A stretch of DNA of 64,000 nucleotides. It comes from Pectinophora gossypiella (Eukaryota; Arthropoda; Insecta; Lepidoptera; Gelechiidae). Numbering within the stretch: the stretch's first letter is position 1; every line of letters begins with the position of its first letter. The stretch spans positions 23,309,700 through 23,373,699 of the forward strand of contig NC_065433.1 in NCBI RefSeq assembly GCF_024362695.1, read 5' to 3'. Under the pieces are notes generated by a model. The model made no database searches and was not told the DNA's origin. It worked only from the letters and a program-made list of their open reading frames with translations. Below, in pieces: positions 24,401 through 31,859 of the stretch. Made by a program: the position numbers and the translations under genes.

Positions 24401-26935
24401 GCCTGTAGTAGGAGCAATTCTTGAAGATGGGCTTGTGGTTGTCCTTGACGGCAAGCTTGGTGGGAGACGGCAGAAACTGAAACGTTATCACCATGCAAAC
24501 ATATCAACAAAAAAAATAAGGAAATAAAAAAACAAATAAAATAAAAAACAAATTATAAACGCAAAACAACGGCCTACTATACCTTGGTTTTCAATATTAG
24601 TTTACATTGGTTGTAAACTAACATTTAAAAAAAATACATTATTTTAATTTACTTAAATGTGGGGAAAATGTTGTGACATAAAAAATACAAATGAGTAACA
24701 TGAACAGCTAAAAAAACTGTTTGTCCGAGATAATAGGCCACGGTGTCCCAAGATATCTTGTAAGTACCTACTTTTTATATTTAAAAAAATGAAATAGTTA
24801 CTTTGTTAACAACTCAACCAAACCAAGAATGGTGTCTATTCTATAGTTTTTTAATTATGAGGGGATCAAAAGTGTCTCCAAATGGTTCGTGTAATATTAC
24901 ACACGGAGCTGCTCGCCAGTTCTGTTACTTGAACTTGGCTTGACACGCTACCGAGTGTCTAGATACCTAAACCTAATTTATGTTTGATAGCACTTAAACT
25001 AGTACATCCTTCACTTACAACAAGTGCAAGACAGGGATAGAGCTAGTTTTATCATCATCAGCCCATTAACGTCCCCACTTCTGGGGCACGGGCCTTCCCT
25101 ATGGATGGATAGGGAGATCGGGCCTTAAACCATCACGCGGGCCCAGTGCGGATTGATGGTTATTAACGACTTCTAATGCAGCCTGGCTTAACGTGCCTTC
25201 CGAAGCACGGAGGAGCTCGAGATGAAAACTTTTTTTTTGTGGTCACCCATCTTATGACCGGCCTTTGCGAAAGTTGCTTAACTTCAACAATCGCGGACCG
25301 AGCGCATTAACCGCTGCGCCACTGAGCTCCTCAAGCTAGTTTTAATCCTGTCAAATTAAGTTGCTGGTTGTTGCAGAATTAAAAACCAAGATGTAGAAGA
25401 CCTGTTACTCGTATTAACATAGCCTACAGTCCCATTGCAAGATCAGCTGAACTGGGGGGTTAAAATGTATGGAATTGACATGTCACATTATGTCAATCTC
25501 ATACATTTTCGTCATTGTCACTGTCGATTGTCGTACTTGTTTGCAAAGGCTTATTATAATTTAGAAACTGTTACAAAAAAAGTATTTCTGTACATTATGT
25601 ATTAGGTATTTTGCTGGATTTTAAACATCTGCGCCTTAGGACATGTATTCTATGCTTCATACAAAAAAAAAACGAAAATAAATAATAAATATAAAGTTAT
25701 TGTAATTGTGAACACTGCTAAGTTAAGCAATGCTATAGCGTATTAAAAATATATAAATAAAAAACAAAATCCTTTTTATTAGTATTTTTTTTATATAAAT
25801 GGGTATGCGTTAGACCACAATCTCACCAGAAGGTAAGTGAAGTTGTGGCCTAAGGCGATACATGCTTACCTACCAAATGCTTATTCACTCTAGTTTTGAA
25901 GGAGAGTGGGTAGGCAAGAAAGCAGTGGAGCGAGGTACTATGCGATCGGCCCAGTAAGCTATATTGCTATTTAACATTTGTTGGCATTGCGCACTTACTT
26001 TTATGTGCGCGAATGTCAAATTGAAGTATTGCTTTTTAGACGAATTGGTCCCCAGGGCACTGGGATCGGCACAGACCTCTCTCTCCAGAGTTTATCAATG
26101 TTAAAATATTTTATCAAATTAGCCAATTCATAATACGTAATCTTACCTAAATCCTTTTGGTCTGTTTAAACATGATGCCATGAAGGCTTTTTAACAAAGG
26201 CTATTATTTCATTGCATATTTCTATCCATCTCATATTATACTAAATGCCAATTTCCCAATCCAAAATTGTAGATTTAAGTACATACTTACTGTCATCGTG
26301 TTGCGATAATTTTGAAAATATTATAATGTTACAAGTACTGCACTATATATATATATCATGATGTAGTATTATTTGTTAGTTACTAAGGCGGGAATACACA
26401 TCAACACATGCCTGTAGTCAGCACACTTGCAAGCCAGCTCCTTTTCCCTGGCATGTGTATTCCCGCCTTTAGTCATATCTACTACTAAGCGACAGTATAT
26501 ATTATTAAAATACACACAGATCCTGGTGTTAGAAAGCCTGCAATGTGAAAAGTCGTTAAAAAGTGCATCATTTTATTATTACTTACATTTTCGATCCGTG
26601 TTAGCTAGACATATATAGGACACACGAAAAGTTCGATGATTATTATCATTAATAATATATGTACATATACAAAAGGTAATAAAATTCCTACATAAAAAAT
26701 AAATAAATAAGTAAATATTATATAACTATCATGCATTTACTAGGTACAATAAGCGTAAATATGTAATACTTTCTATGTATAAAGCTGGTCAGGGTTTGTT
26801 GGATTGATGGGAGATGAGGCTGGGGTAGTAGACCATAGCACACCATACTTACAGGCTTGGCAAACATGGGGCGGCCGCCGTTCTCAAGATGACGGGAGTG
26901 TCGTAGCCGCGCGTAGTGGCGCGCGCGGTCACGAA
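1305..26935 (-). CDS. shg: DE-cadherin (shotgun)-like classical cadherin, partial gene of 15 exons
   Basis: This gene encodes a calcium-dependent cell-adhesion receptor expected at adherens junctions, where its cytoplasmic tail (not in the window) would bind catenins. Fifteen minus-strand exons, all with GT donors and AG acceptors and matching phases, give 996 complete codons. Numbering residues from the first exon seen: an Arg-rich segment (1-27), EC1 (about 42-156), EC2 (157-261), EC3 (262-373), EC4 (374-483), EC5 (484-584), EC6 (585-696), EC7 (697-802), then the PDDWD domain (from 815) and the start of the next ectodomain region. Calcium motifs such as DVNDN, DKNDN, NLNDN and DINDN close most repeats. 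Seven EC repeats after a short basic segment fit DE-cadherin better than N-cadherin (CadN), which has about 15 or more; CadN is the main alternative. The signal peptide, laminin-G/EGF domains, membrane segment and tail are missing because the gene runs off the window. No start codon was identified. Confidence 0.85.
1503..2225. other. cadherin intron n-o
   Basis: The intron holds a tRNA-like SINE head fragment of family D on the plus strand at about 1676-1735. It is followed at about 1742-1815 by a fragment resembling the 3' end of repeat family O. Nothing else is recognised. Confidence 0.6.
2226..2381 (-). CDS. shg: cadherin exon n: membrane-proximal ectodomain
   Basis: The exon is 156 nt (52 codons), phase 0 at both ends, with acceptor TTGCAG and donor GTAAGT. 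It encodes VTEQNEPVVPLHWVIATVNI, then SVKEIPEEAVDKSGSIRF and AEAFIVPEAD. EEAVDKSGSIRF is a strongly conserved phrase in insect classical cadherins and agrees with my recollection of DE-cadherin. Confidence 0.94.
2382..2877. other. cadherin intron m-n
   Basis: I see no gene or recognisable repeat in this stretch. Confidence 0.5.
2878..3069 (-). CDS. shg: cadherin exon m: PDDWD domain
   Basis: The exon is 192 nt (64 codons), phase 0 at both ends, with acceptor GACAG and donor GTAAGT. It encodes GEAPDTEVGRVYVQDPDDWD, then VPDKSYSWLP, and ends KEGTPPGDYLLRFN. The DPDDWD-PDK motif marks the membrane-proximal, non-EC domain found in non-chordate classical cadherins. Confidence 0.95.
3070..9058. 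other. cadherin intron l-m (6 kb)
   Basis: A G-run lies at 3187-3197. A family D SINE 3' part lies at about 5052-5200, a short (GA)n tract near 6147-6165, a family Q repeat near 6455-6545, and a decayed end of MITE family G at about 7046-7115. The open frames here show no domain, and no extra cadherin-like exon was seen. Confidence 0.55.
5052..5200 (+). mobile_element. SINE family D, 3' part
   Basis: It contains GGGCTGGGTTTACCTTTACG, then GAACCTGTCAAATCTTCAGG and AAGCGGCCCCGTGAAAAC. The tRNA-like head is missing. Confidence 0.7.
9059..9246 (-). CDS. shg: cadherin exon l: end of EC7
   Basis: The exon is 188 nt; two bases complete a Gly codon and 62 codons follow, ending SSIFVYNYR in phase 0. 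The acceptor is TCGCAG and the donor GTAAGT. It encodes ILFAITTFDREEIKEYYIP, LITDSGTPRLTG, and IIIGDKNDNAMSPGY, the last calcium motif of the EC array. Confidence 0.95.
9247..10032. other. cadherin intron k-l
   Basis: I see no gene and no clear repeat in this stretch. Confidence 0.5.
10033..10189 (-). CDS. shg: cadherin exon k: EC7, first half
   Basis: The exon is 157 nt, 52 codons plus one base, with acceptor TATACAG and donor GTCAGT. It encodes TQPVIWYENEPPGQVVALQA, then KDYDSEENGPPFTFALDDDD and SNFQYRSKFQIQ. It continues PFLTN from the previous exon to give the expected PFLTN-QPVIWYEN stretch across a 7-kb intron. Confidence 0.93.
12155..12230. repeat. TG microsatellite (interrupted)
   Basis: TG repeats interrupted by TATG, CTG and CG variants, inside a cadherin intron. 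Confidence 0.95.
13260..13486. mobile_element. foldback MITE F, copy 1
   Basis: The left end reads GGGTATTAGTGACATCGTAA and the inverted right end reads CGATGTCACTAACACCCTG. A second, partial left end lies immediately upstream at 13197-13259, suggesting a local duplication or a rearranged copy. TA flanks the right end. Confidence 0.8.
14130..14449 (+). mobile_element. SINE family A, full copy
   Basis: The tRNA-like head (GTGGTCTAGTGGTTAGAGCG) has its B box at about 14180-14190 (GGTTCGATTCC). The body and the GTTTATGTTATGTATGTATG tail follow. It looks like a tRNA but is a retroposon, because the same head-body-tail unit recurs elsewhere in the window. Confidence 0.85.
14515..14800 (+). mobile_element. 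SINE family D copy
   Basis: The head GATAGCCCAGTTGGAAGAAC and B box AGTTCGAATCC lead into a diverged body containing GTGACCTAACCTGTATTGAAC and then AAGGTCAGAAAGACAGTCGC. It lies 66 bp after a family A SINE. Confidence 0.75.
15018..15275 (-). mobile_element. SINE family D, 5'-truncated
   Basis: At the left end, the GATGATCATC tail is followed by TTACCTAAGCTGAAGATTTG, then the reverse complement of the family D body. The tRNA-like head is absent. Confidence 0.75.
15415..15453. repeat. GT microsatellite
   Basis: About 18 GT units. The plus-strand open frame running through it (15082-15489) is an artefact. Confidence 0.95.
15596..15810. mobile_element. foldback MITE F, copy 2
   Basis: It begins CAGGGTGTTAGTAACAACGT; the inverted arm ends near CGTTACGATGTCGCCTTG. 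TA precedes the left end. It is about 215 bp and non-coding. Confidence 0.8.
17260..17544 (-). CDS. shg: cadherin exon j: rest of EC6, start of EC7
   Basis: The exon is 285 nt (95 codons), phase 0 at both ends, with acceptor TTCTAG and donor GTAAGT. It encodes VEAYDPDIKDRTAPQNIFYS, GCLRLTKPLDRDPPRGYSKW and LTDINDNKPFLTN. The phrase GCLRL-KPLDRDPP-GY is characteristic of the late EC repeats of insect classical cadherins. Confidence 0.96.
17743..18014 (-). CDS. shg: cadherin exon i: rest of EC5, start of EC6
   Basis: The exon is 272 nt; two bases complete an Ala codon and 90 codons follow, ending EGCVVR in phase 0. The acceptor is CCGTAG and the donor GTGAGT. It encodes SVVSYSIVAGN, TGEIRVNSELDYENITSYSL, VRAFDGIYEDYAKVIIKI and ENLNDNPPVF. 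EC6 then begins VANYTKTIEEEKLYEGC. Confidence 0.95.
18015..19654. other. cadherin intron h-i
   Basis: The sequence is AT-rich. I see no gene and no recognisable repeat. Confidence 0.5.
19655..20147 (-). CDS. shg: cadherin exon h: end of EC3, all of EC4, start of EC5
   Basis: This is the largest exon in the window: 493 nt, 164 codons plus one base, with acceptor TTCACAG and donor GTAATG. It contains IQIEDVNDNIPIF (end of EC3), the EC4 motifs VLENEPVGTQVMQVRAIDSD, TGNITTLKMFDREE and IEIADKNDNPPHF, and the first strands of EC5 ending VTALDIDT. All EC4 calcium ligands look intact. Confidence 0.96.
20233..20413 (-). CDS. shg: cadherin exon g: middle of EC3
   Basis: The exon is 181 nt. Its first base completes the Thr codon, followed by 60 codons ending VTDYSLTVRIQ in phase 0. 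The acceptor is CTCTCAG and the donor GTAATA. It encodes SNIPGEEKKLQFELVQGQTE, then QTNKWHTF, then LGGHLDYEKVTDY. LDYE is the usual acidic calcium-ligand motif. The DxD position is replaced by SNIPGEE. Confidence 0.94.
20502..20704 (-). CDS. shg: cadherin exon f: end of EC2, start of EC3
   Basis: The exon is 203 nt, entering in phase 0 and leaving with two bases (AC) of a Thr codon; the donor is GTAAGT. It encodes KSPGYKFKLSAVVKDKGTPP, then VVESNKKSPSFLEVP, then EPIRLKENFADFNEAIATVR. The EC2-EC3 boundary reads VVESNKKSPSF and has no DxNDN calcium motif. Confidence 0.92.
20840..21025 (-). CDS. shg: cadherin exon e: first part of EC2
   Basis: The exon is 186 nt (62 codons), phase 0 at both ends, with acceptor GTGCAG and donor GTAAGT. 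It encodes SYSESVPADLPVGREVMRIS, then ATDIDDGDNSIVSYSLD, and ends DNGVIFLNRTID. It joins directly to the DNPPIFDKV end of the previous exon. The preceding intron (21026-23080) was checked for a second, similar exon; none was seen. Confidence 0.95.
21026..23080. other. cadherin intron d-e
   Basis: Apart from a small inverted-repeat element at 22716-22860, nothing is recognised. In particular, I see no second exon resembling the neighbouring cadherin exon. Confidence 0.5.
22716..22860. repeat. small inverted-repeat element (MITE-like)
   Basis: The terminal 20 bases, TAAGAGCCCTATCTCACTAG on the left, face a near-match (TAAGGGCCCTATCTTACTGG) read from the right end. The element is 145 bp with no coding capacity. 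The target-site duplication is not clear. Confidence 0.55.
23081..23230 (-). CDS. shg: cadherin exon d: end of EC1
   Basis: The exon is 150 nt (50 codons), phase 0 at both ends, with acceptor TTCAG and donor GTAAGT. It opens VFDHDEPSREKEAYITVRA and ends IEDVNDNPPIFDKV, which contains the inter-repeat calcium motif DVNDNPP. Confidence 0.95.
23231..24356. other. cadherin introns c-d and b-c
   Basis: The first intron (23231-23741) holds a possible tRNA-like SINE remnant on the minus strand near 23440-23600, with a B-box-like GTGGGTTAGAATCCC. It also holds a short fragment of retroposon N at about 23645-23700. The second intron (23868-24356) holds a family Q repeat near 24207-24318. Confidence 0.5.
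23742..23867 (-). CDS. shg: cadherin exon c: middle of EC1
   Basis: The exon is 126 nt (42 codons), phase 0 at both ends, with acceptor TTTCAG and donor GTCAGT. It encodes VTAEDVDPPEMGGTVTYTF and ends SATGIITTAD. AEDVD carries the DxD-type calcium ligands, and the ATGIITT strand is a standard cadherin landmark. Confidence 0.92.
24357..24476 (-). CDS. shg: cadherin exon b: start of EC1
   Basis: The exon is 120 nt (40 codons), phase 0 at both ends, with acceptor TTTCAG and donor GTACTT. It encodes FLPSPTKLAV followed by KDNHKPIFKNCSYYRP, the first strand of EC1, and ends PPGTHVFQ. KPIF-NC-YYRP is typical of the first repeat of insect classical cadherins. No calcium-motif linker precedes it, which supports this being the first EC repeat. 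Confidence 0.9.
25052..25333 (-). mobile_element. SINE family C, full copy with 11-bp target-site duplication
   Basis: This is a tRNA-headed retroposon on the minus strand. The tRNA-like head (GAGCTC-GTGGCGCAGCGGTTAA type) is at the right end, and the ATG/ATC-rich tail is at the left end. It is flanked by AGCTAGTTTTA at 25041-25051 and 25334-25344. It lies in the cadherin intron between exons a and b. Other copies are at 28893-29193, 48861-49150 and 45259-45330. Confidence 0.88.
25795..25960 (+). repeat. LINE-type fragment common in Lepidoptera
   Basis: The segment begins TGGGTATGCGTTAGACCACA and contains CTTACCTACCAAATGC followed by TTATTCACTC. It resembles a widely dispersed moth repeat, recognised from memory only. 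No open frame survives. Confidence 0.45.
26383..26473. repeat. short foldback element in cadherin intron
   Basis: Ends beginning AAGGCGGGAATACACAT on the left are matched in inverted orientation on the right. The copy is about 90 bp with no coding capacity. It lies about 400 bp downstream of exon a. Confidence 0.6.
26853..26935 (-). CDS. shg: cadherin exon a: Arg-rich segment before EC1
   Basis: The acceptor is a T-run followed by GCAG and the donor is GTAAGT. The exon is 83 nt. It opens with two bases that complete a codon begun upstream, then encodes 27 residues ending GGRPMFAKP in phase 0. The segment is very basic and contains RHSR, an RxxR site of the kind cut by furin-like convertases, just before EC1. 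This fits a propeptide boundary. The frame is fixed by the two-base start and by the phase-0 join to the next exon; of the other two frames, one has an early stop and the other leaves the wrong phase. This is the most upstream exon I can support. Confidence 0.72.
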
Positions 26936-27690
26936 CTGCAAAAAAAAACAAACGTAAATTAACCAGAGGCAAATAAGCGACCTTTTCGTCGATTTCAGAG
27001 GGCTATATCTGAGTTGAAAACTATCCAATTTTCTCTCCTGGGATCGAAAAAGGTAACAGTATTACTTTCCCATTTATAATAAATTAGAGTAGATATCAGA
27101 CTGATCGAAAACGATTCACAAAGAACATCAGTGGTATTAATATTTTGACAAATCATTTGCACTAAAGCCAAAGTTATGTTGGTGCTACATTCAAAAATAT
27201 TATCGCTTTGTGATCTTTCTAAATCCGACCCCATATCTAATACGCCTAAGTATGTACATAATAAATTAATATGGAAACGAAAATATAAGATACGAAAGAA
27301 GATTTTTTCTAAGCCTATAATATCCGTCTAATCCTGTATAATCCGCATCCATATTGATCTAACGCTTATTCTTATATCAAAGTACGGGAGATACCTAACA
27401 TTTTTATATGATAGCCGCATTATTTTCCAATTTTCTCGGAAATTTGACGCGTCGGGAAACAATCGCTTTATGCTTTATCTACAATCAGCTAAACATCAGT
27501 AGGCCTGATCCTGTATAAGTGGAATAGAGAGTGTGGTCACACCTATTATCGTATCTGTTATTTATGTTATAGGTCCATCCCGACGCAAAATAAATCACAA
27601 CGGCATGCTACGATAAATTCACTCGCAGATACGATAAGCTGCAAAAGTCCAATCAGTTTCTTGCAAAGTAATAAATTAACTGCACTCAGA
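26936..27690. other. upstream of first cadherin exon found
   Basis: I see no exon. The minus-strand open frame at 26995-27234 has no signal-peptide-like start or conserved motif. Confidence 0.45.
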
Positions 27691-27693
27691 ACT

Positions 27694-28198
27694 CCGATAC
27701 CGACCCCGCCGACGTGGTCGACGATTTCCTCATTCAGCTCTTATCGCTATCGACCCACTAGAGTCGATTACATGCATACATAAACTCACGCCTATTTCCC
27801 ACCGGGGTAAGCAGAGACTATAGAATTACACTTGCTTCGATCCTGACACACTTCTCTTGATTCCTCCACATTCATCAACCGCTTCATACACGCACGCCGG
27901 TTCAGAGTAGATCGTATTAAACTTTTTCTAAGGACATCTCCAATTTGGTCAATGTAAGTCCTTCTCGGTCTTCCTCTGCCAGCCCTACCATCAACTTTCG
28001 CTTTCAGGGTCGATTAATTCTTTCAAATATTCTTCCTCTCAGACGACGCCCTGAGCCGAGATTCGCGCCCTACAGGGCACCCTCAGGTCTGTTGGTTTAA
28101 ATGTACCGAGTGAGAGCCCTCAGAGTTCCCCATTTGTTCAGCCAAGTACTTAATGCCATCAGCGGTAAATCAACAATAAGTCACGTCAAAAAAAAAAC
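27694..28198 (+). mobile_element. retroposon N, copy 1, interrupted
   Basis: This is a poly(A)-ended retroposon (CACGTCAAAAAAAAAACTG end). It is the same family as 58207-58478 and 30951-31052 (minus). A 238-bp LINE tail interrupts it at 27771-28008, with GTCGATTA duplicated on both sides (27763-27770 and 28009-28016). Removing the insert restores collinearity with the 58-kb copy. Confidence 0.82.
27771..28008 (-). mobile_element. 5'-truncated LINE tail (family T) nested in retroposon N
   Basis: Read on the minus strand, this gives an open frame with GRAGRGRPRRTYIDQIGDVL, then SLIRSTLNRRACMKRLMNVE and EVCQDRSKCNSIVSAYPGGK before a stop. This is the arginine-rich C-terminal end typical of non-LTR reverse-transcriptase polyproteins. 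The untranslated end finishes in a GTATG-type tail. The target-site duplication is GTCGATTA. Confidence 0.85.
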
Positions 28199-28611
28199 TG
28201 CACTTACACCTCCTGGTTACATGTCGTTTCTGTAATAGACCAAAAACACCTACAAAAACATAAATTGTATAATTATGACAACTAATGGTTCATAATTTCA
28301 CGACTGTCTACAAATATTTCGCAGGGCTCAGTGACTGAACTTTTGCTCTTTGATTGTACATTGAAATCACGGCGTCGCGAGCATGCAACGCCCGAATGCT
28401 TCTCCCTTTAACACGTTGAATCCAGTTGGCTCAAGATCGAGATAAGCTCGCTTATAACGATCAGTCAGCTTAGATTAGAGAGCGTGTTTACATAACAATT
28501 ATTATAACGCTCTACAACGCTACGCCCGGGGATAACAACGTGGTGGGAACACACTCGCAACGAACAACAAGCGTACGACGAACTTTATCTTATACTACTA
28601 GACACCGGCCG
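28199..28611. other. non-coding stretch
   Basis: I see nothing recognisable in this stretch. Confidence 0.4.
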
Positions 28612-28627
28612 CATTGATTTAAAAGAT

Positions 28628-29208
28628 CAAACCAAATCAAATATACTTTATTGCACAGAACTACATTTAAACAATCAGACATAACACATGAATACAGTAC
28701 AATTAGGGCGGCCTTATTGCTCTAGAGCAATTTCTTCCAGGCAACCACCAAAAGGAAATAAACATTTACAAACTTGGACGCGGGATGGTGCAACAAAAAA
28801 TAAATACCTAAAAGTAAAACTAAAGTTAACATAATAAATACTTAATACTATACGTACATACTATATTGATAAATACACAATATAATACGAAACGAGGAGG
28901 AGGCGCAGCTCGGTGGCGCAGCGGTAAACGCGCTCGGTCTGCGATTGTTGAAGTTAAGCAACTTTCGCAAAGGCCGGTCATAGGATGGGTGACCACAAAA
29001 AAATTGTTTTCATGTCGAGCTCCTCCGTGCTTCGGAAGGCACGTTAAGCAGTTGGTCCCGGCTGCATTAGCAGTCATTAATAACCACCAATCCGCATTGG
29101 GCCCGCGTGGTGGTTTAAGGCCCGATCTCCCTATCCATCCATAGGGAAGGCCCGTGCCCCAGCAGTGGGGACGTTAATGGGCTGATGGTGATGATAATAC
29201 GAAATGAT
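28628..29208 (-). mobile_element. 5'-truncated LINE tail, minus strand, carrying SINE C
   Basis: The left end reads CAAACCAAATCAAATATAC followed by TTTATTGCAC. On the minus strand this is an AATAAA-type 3' end with a TTTGATTTGGTTTG tail. It is interrupted at 28893-29193 by a SINE. The flanking AAAGAT copies indicate insertion into another LINE tail. Confidence 0.7.
28893..29193 (+). mobile_element. SINE family C with 11-bp target-site duplication
   Basis: The tRNA-like head has CGGTGGCGCAGCGGTAAACG; the body ends in a GATGGTGATG-type tail. The duplication ATAATACGAAA is at 28882-28892 and 29194-29204. This is the innermost of three nested elements. Confidence 0.9.
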
Positions 29209-29485
29209 AAAGATGTGTTGCTGTTGCAGTTTCTTGTCATTTCTTCTCCTCAGCCATAACACCTTGCGAAATGACGTAAATTTAAAAATGTTACATTAAC
29301 CTTCAACAAGTTTATCCATGATAATTACGTTGAATAAATGATTCTGATTCTGATTCGGAAAATAGGCCAAAAAAAACAACTACGTATTTAATTTCAACGA
29401 CGAACATATTATTAAGTATATTGTAATTATTACACATAATACCGGGTTATTATCGCGATAATCAGTCTTACCGCGTTAGTCCGCG

Positions 29486-29813
29486 CTCCGGCCTCCGTGG
29501 TCCAGTGGTTGAGCGTTGGGCTCACGATCCGGAGGTCCCGGGTTCGATTCCCGGTGGAGACATATCACAAAAATTACTTTGTGGTCCTTAGTTTGGTTAG
29601 GACATTACAGGCTGATCGCCTGATTGTCCGAAAGTAAGACAATCCGTGCTTCGCAAGGCACGTTAAGCCGTTGGTCCCGGTTACTACTTACTGATGTAAG
29701 TACGTAGTCGTTATATGAGTCATGTCAGGGGCCTTTGGCGGCTCAATAGTAACCCTGACACCAGGGTTGATGAGGTTGGTACTCCACCTCACAACCCACA
29801 CGATAGAAGAAGA
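29486..29813 (+). mobile_element. SINE family B, full copy
   Basis: The tRNA-like head (GGTCCAGTGGTTGAGCGTTG) has a B box GGTTCGATTCC. The body contains the CCGTGCTTCG-AAGGCACGTT stretch shared with family A, followed by a family-B-specific end finishing in GATAGAAGAAGA. The flanking duplication AGTCCGCG is at 29478-29485 and 29814-29821. Confidence 0.88.
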
Positions 29814-29821
29814 AGTCCGCG

Positions 29822-30950
29822 TTTATCAAGTTAAAAAGTGACATTTATGTCAGTGAAAAGCGTAACATCTGTAAACCCCTATTTAATGCGAATAAAAAAA
29901 ATCTAATTTGAGCGAACAATAGATTCCTGAAAGTAGATTCCTGTTACTTAGAACATCGTAGAGTATCCAGAAATGTGCTGCGAGTGTGTGGACGAACCAT
30001 ACTGTTGCAACGCAGCCAGGCAGTATTTCACTTAAATGAAGTTGCAGTAAGGTACATGACATAAGAATTAACTTTAGAATTATTAGTCCTACCTTAGCTT
30101 GCGTGTTACTACGGAAAATGACTTTCACAACACAATAATGGACTGAAATAAATTAACATTTTATAATAAAATTCGTCTCGACCCGGCTTCGCCTGAGTAT
30201 AAGTTTTACCCTATATTTAGTGTTCGCACACCCACGCGTCACTTTCAGTAAAAAGCACATGCAAATTCATTCAGTGTTTGCCAAGATTAGACCTAACATA
30301 CAGAGGACTGAGCTCTTTTTGTACTGTGTTATATAAGACTTTTATTACATACATTGGAAGCTCATGAGCTGACAAAATAAACCTTCGTAATTTTTACCCG
30401 ACAGCGGCGATGCAAAATGGAGGGTTATGTGTTTGACCGCTATATATGAATGTGTGTTTGCACATCTGTTCCAATCTAACTTCTAAACCACCTGTCATAA
30501 TTTAACAAATAAGGTGTCATTAGAAGCGTCGTGATTGTCCGGTGGTTATAGGCTATGTGACTTCACGCTAAATTCAATGTGGCGCCCTCTAGACGACATA
30601 AACTGAGAACAAAATTTTCTTTTTTAAATTAGTGTATCAATCTGTCCTAAAAGTTGGCTTACCACAGCACACGACCGCGGCTATCACCTTTTTTTTTTAC
30701 GAAGATATAATTATTATAATATAATATTATACATTGTTCGGCTCTTGGTGTGTGTGGACTGTAAATGTAGTAGATGGTGAGAGGTCGAGGATTCTAGTTC
30801 CAATTGCAAAACACCAGATTGTTCCTTGTCACTATTTACTTATTTAGGTTTTTGTAATCGGTAAAATACACTTTCGTGAGAGGCCATTCAATTCCGTACA
30901 ATATTGCCATGCAAATAATATTATTATTTTATACTTGTGTAGCCAGCATT
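29822..30950. other. non-coding stretch
   Basis: The stretch is AT-rich. The minus-strand open frame at 29883-30128 lacks conserved motifs. No feature is supported. Confidence 0.4.
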
Positions 30951-31052
30951 TTTTTTTTGACGTGACTTATTGTAGATTTGCCGCAGATGGCATTAACTAC
31001 TTGGCCGGACAAATGGGGAGCGCTGAAGGCTCTCACCCGGTACAACGTTTAA
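30951..31052 (-). mobile_element. retroposon N fragment (3' end)
   Basis: It starts with a T-run, then GACGTGACTTATTGTAGATT, the reverse complement of the poly(A)-ended part of retroposon N. It is 5'-truncated relative to the 58-kb copy. Confidence 0.7.
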
Positions 31053-31459
31053 GCGGCTGTCACCGAAACATGACTATTCGTTAGAATTTCAGAAAAATAT
31101 ACCTATTTTCTTTTTAATACTTTTTAGTGCGTGATTTTACCGTAGTCGGATTTTAGTTTTTAAACTTTTATTTTTTATGAATTCCTTATTAAATACATGC
31201 TTTTTCGCTTTGCTTTTCTCATATTTTATGTCAATGTGGGAGTAAGTAGCCTTTAAAAGTAAACTATAGAGCTCTTCCAATACCGGTTCCATTAAGAGCT
31301 GGCAATTTAAACAACAAATACATTATGTTGTTGGGAACAAAGAAAGTTGGAGCGGCGAGGCACTAGGGAGTCCTGTGCCAAGATACATCTTTAATACTGT
31401 CCGTATTATGTTTTTATTGGTCTCTTGTTATTGGCATTTTATGTCCTACATCTTGTTTA

Positions 31460-31793
31460 ACATAAACTGCCTATATACGTCCCACTGCTGGCCACAGGCC
31501 TCCCCTCAATCAACCGGAGGGGGTATGGAGCATACTCCACCACGCTGCTGCACTGCGGGTTGGTGGAGGTGTTTTTACGGCTAATAGCCGGAACCAACGG
31601 CTTAACGTGCCCTCCGAAGCACGGAATCATCTTACTTTTTCGGACAATCAGGTGATTCAAGCCTGAAAAGTCCATACCAAACAAAGGACAGTCTCACAAA
31701 GTGATTTCGACAATATCCCCATCGGGAATCGAACCCGGACCTCCAGATCGTGAGCCTAACGCTCTAACCACTAGACCACGGAGGCTGTCAGCG
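31460..31793 (-). mobile_element. SINE family A, full copy with 11-bp target-site duplication
   Basis: On the minus strand, the tRNA-like head (GTGGTCTAGTGGTTAGAGCG, B box GGTTCGATTCC) is followed by the family A body and a tail of the TTATGTTAA type. CATCTTGTTTA is duplicated at 31449-31459 and 31794-31804. Other copies are at 14130-14449, 33388-33607, 43901-44070, 52861-52972 and 59446-59610. Confidence 0.9.
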
Positions 31794-31859
31794 CATCTTG
31801 TTTAGTAGGGTTTAATTTGAACTTGTAAAGCATTTTAATATAAAGACGAGTTTTATACC

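Larger units (their letters stand above)
28612..29360 (+). mobile_element. LINE 3' tail (host of two nested insertions)
   Basis: A LINE end with the tail AATAAATGATTCTGATTCTG is split. Its left stub (28612-28627) and main part (about 29209-29360) match the uninterrupted copy at about 32625-32782. The split is caused by a second LINE tail at 28628-29208, with AAAGAT duplicated at 28622-28627 and 29209-29214. Confidence 0.75.

Noticed and set aside
28866..29144. Overlapping open frames on both strands
   Set aside because: They lie within SINE C and the LINE tail.
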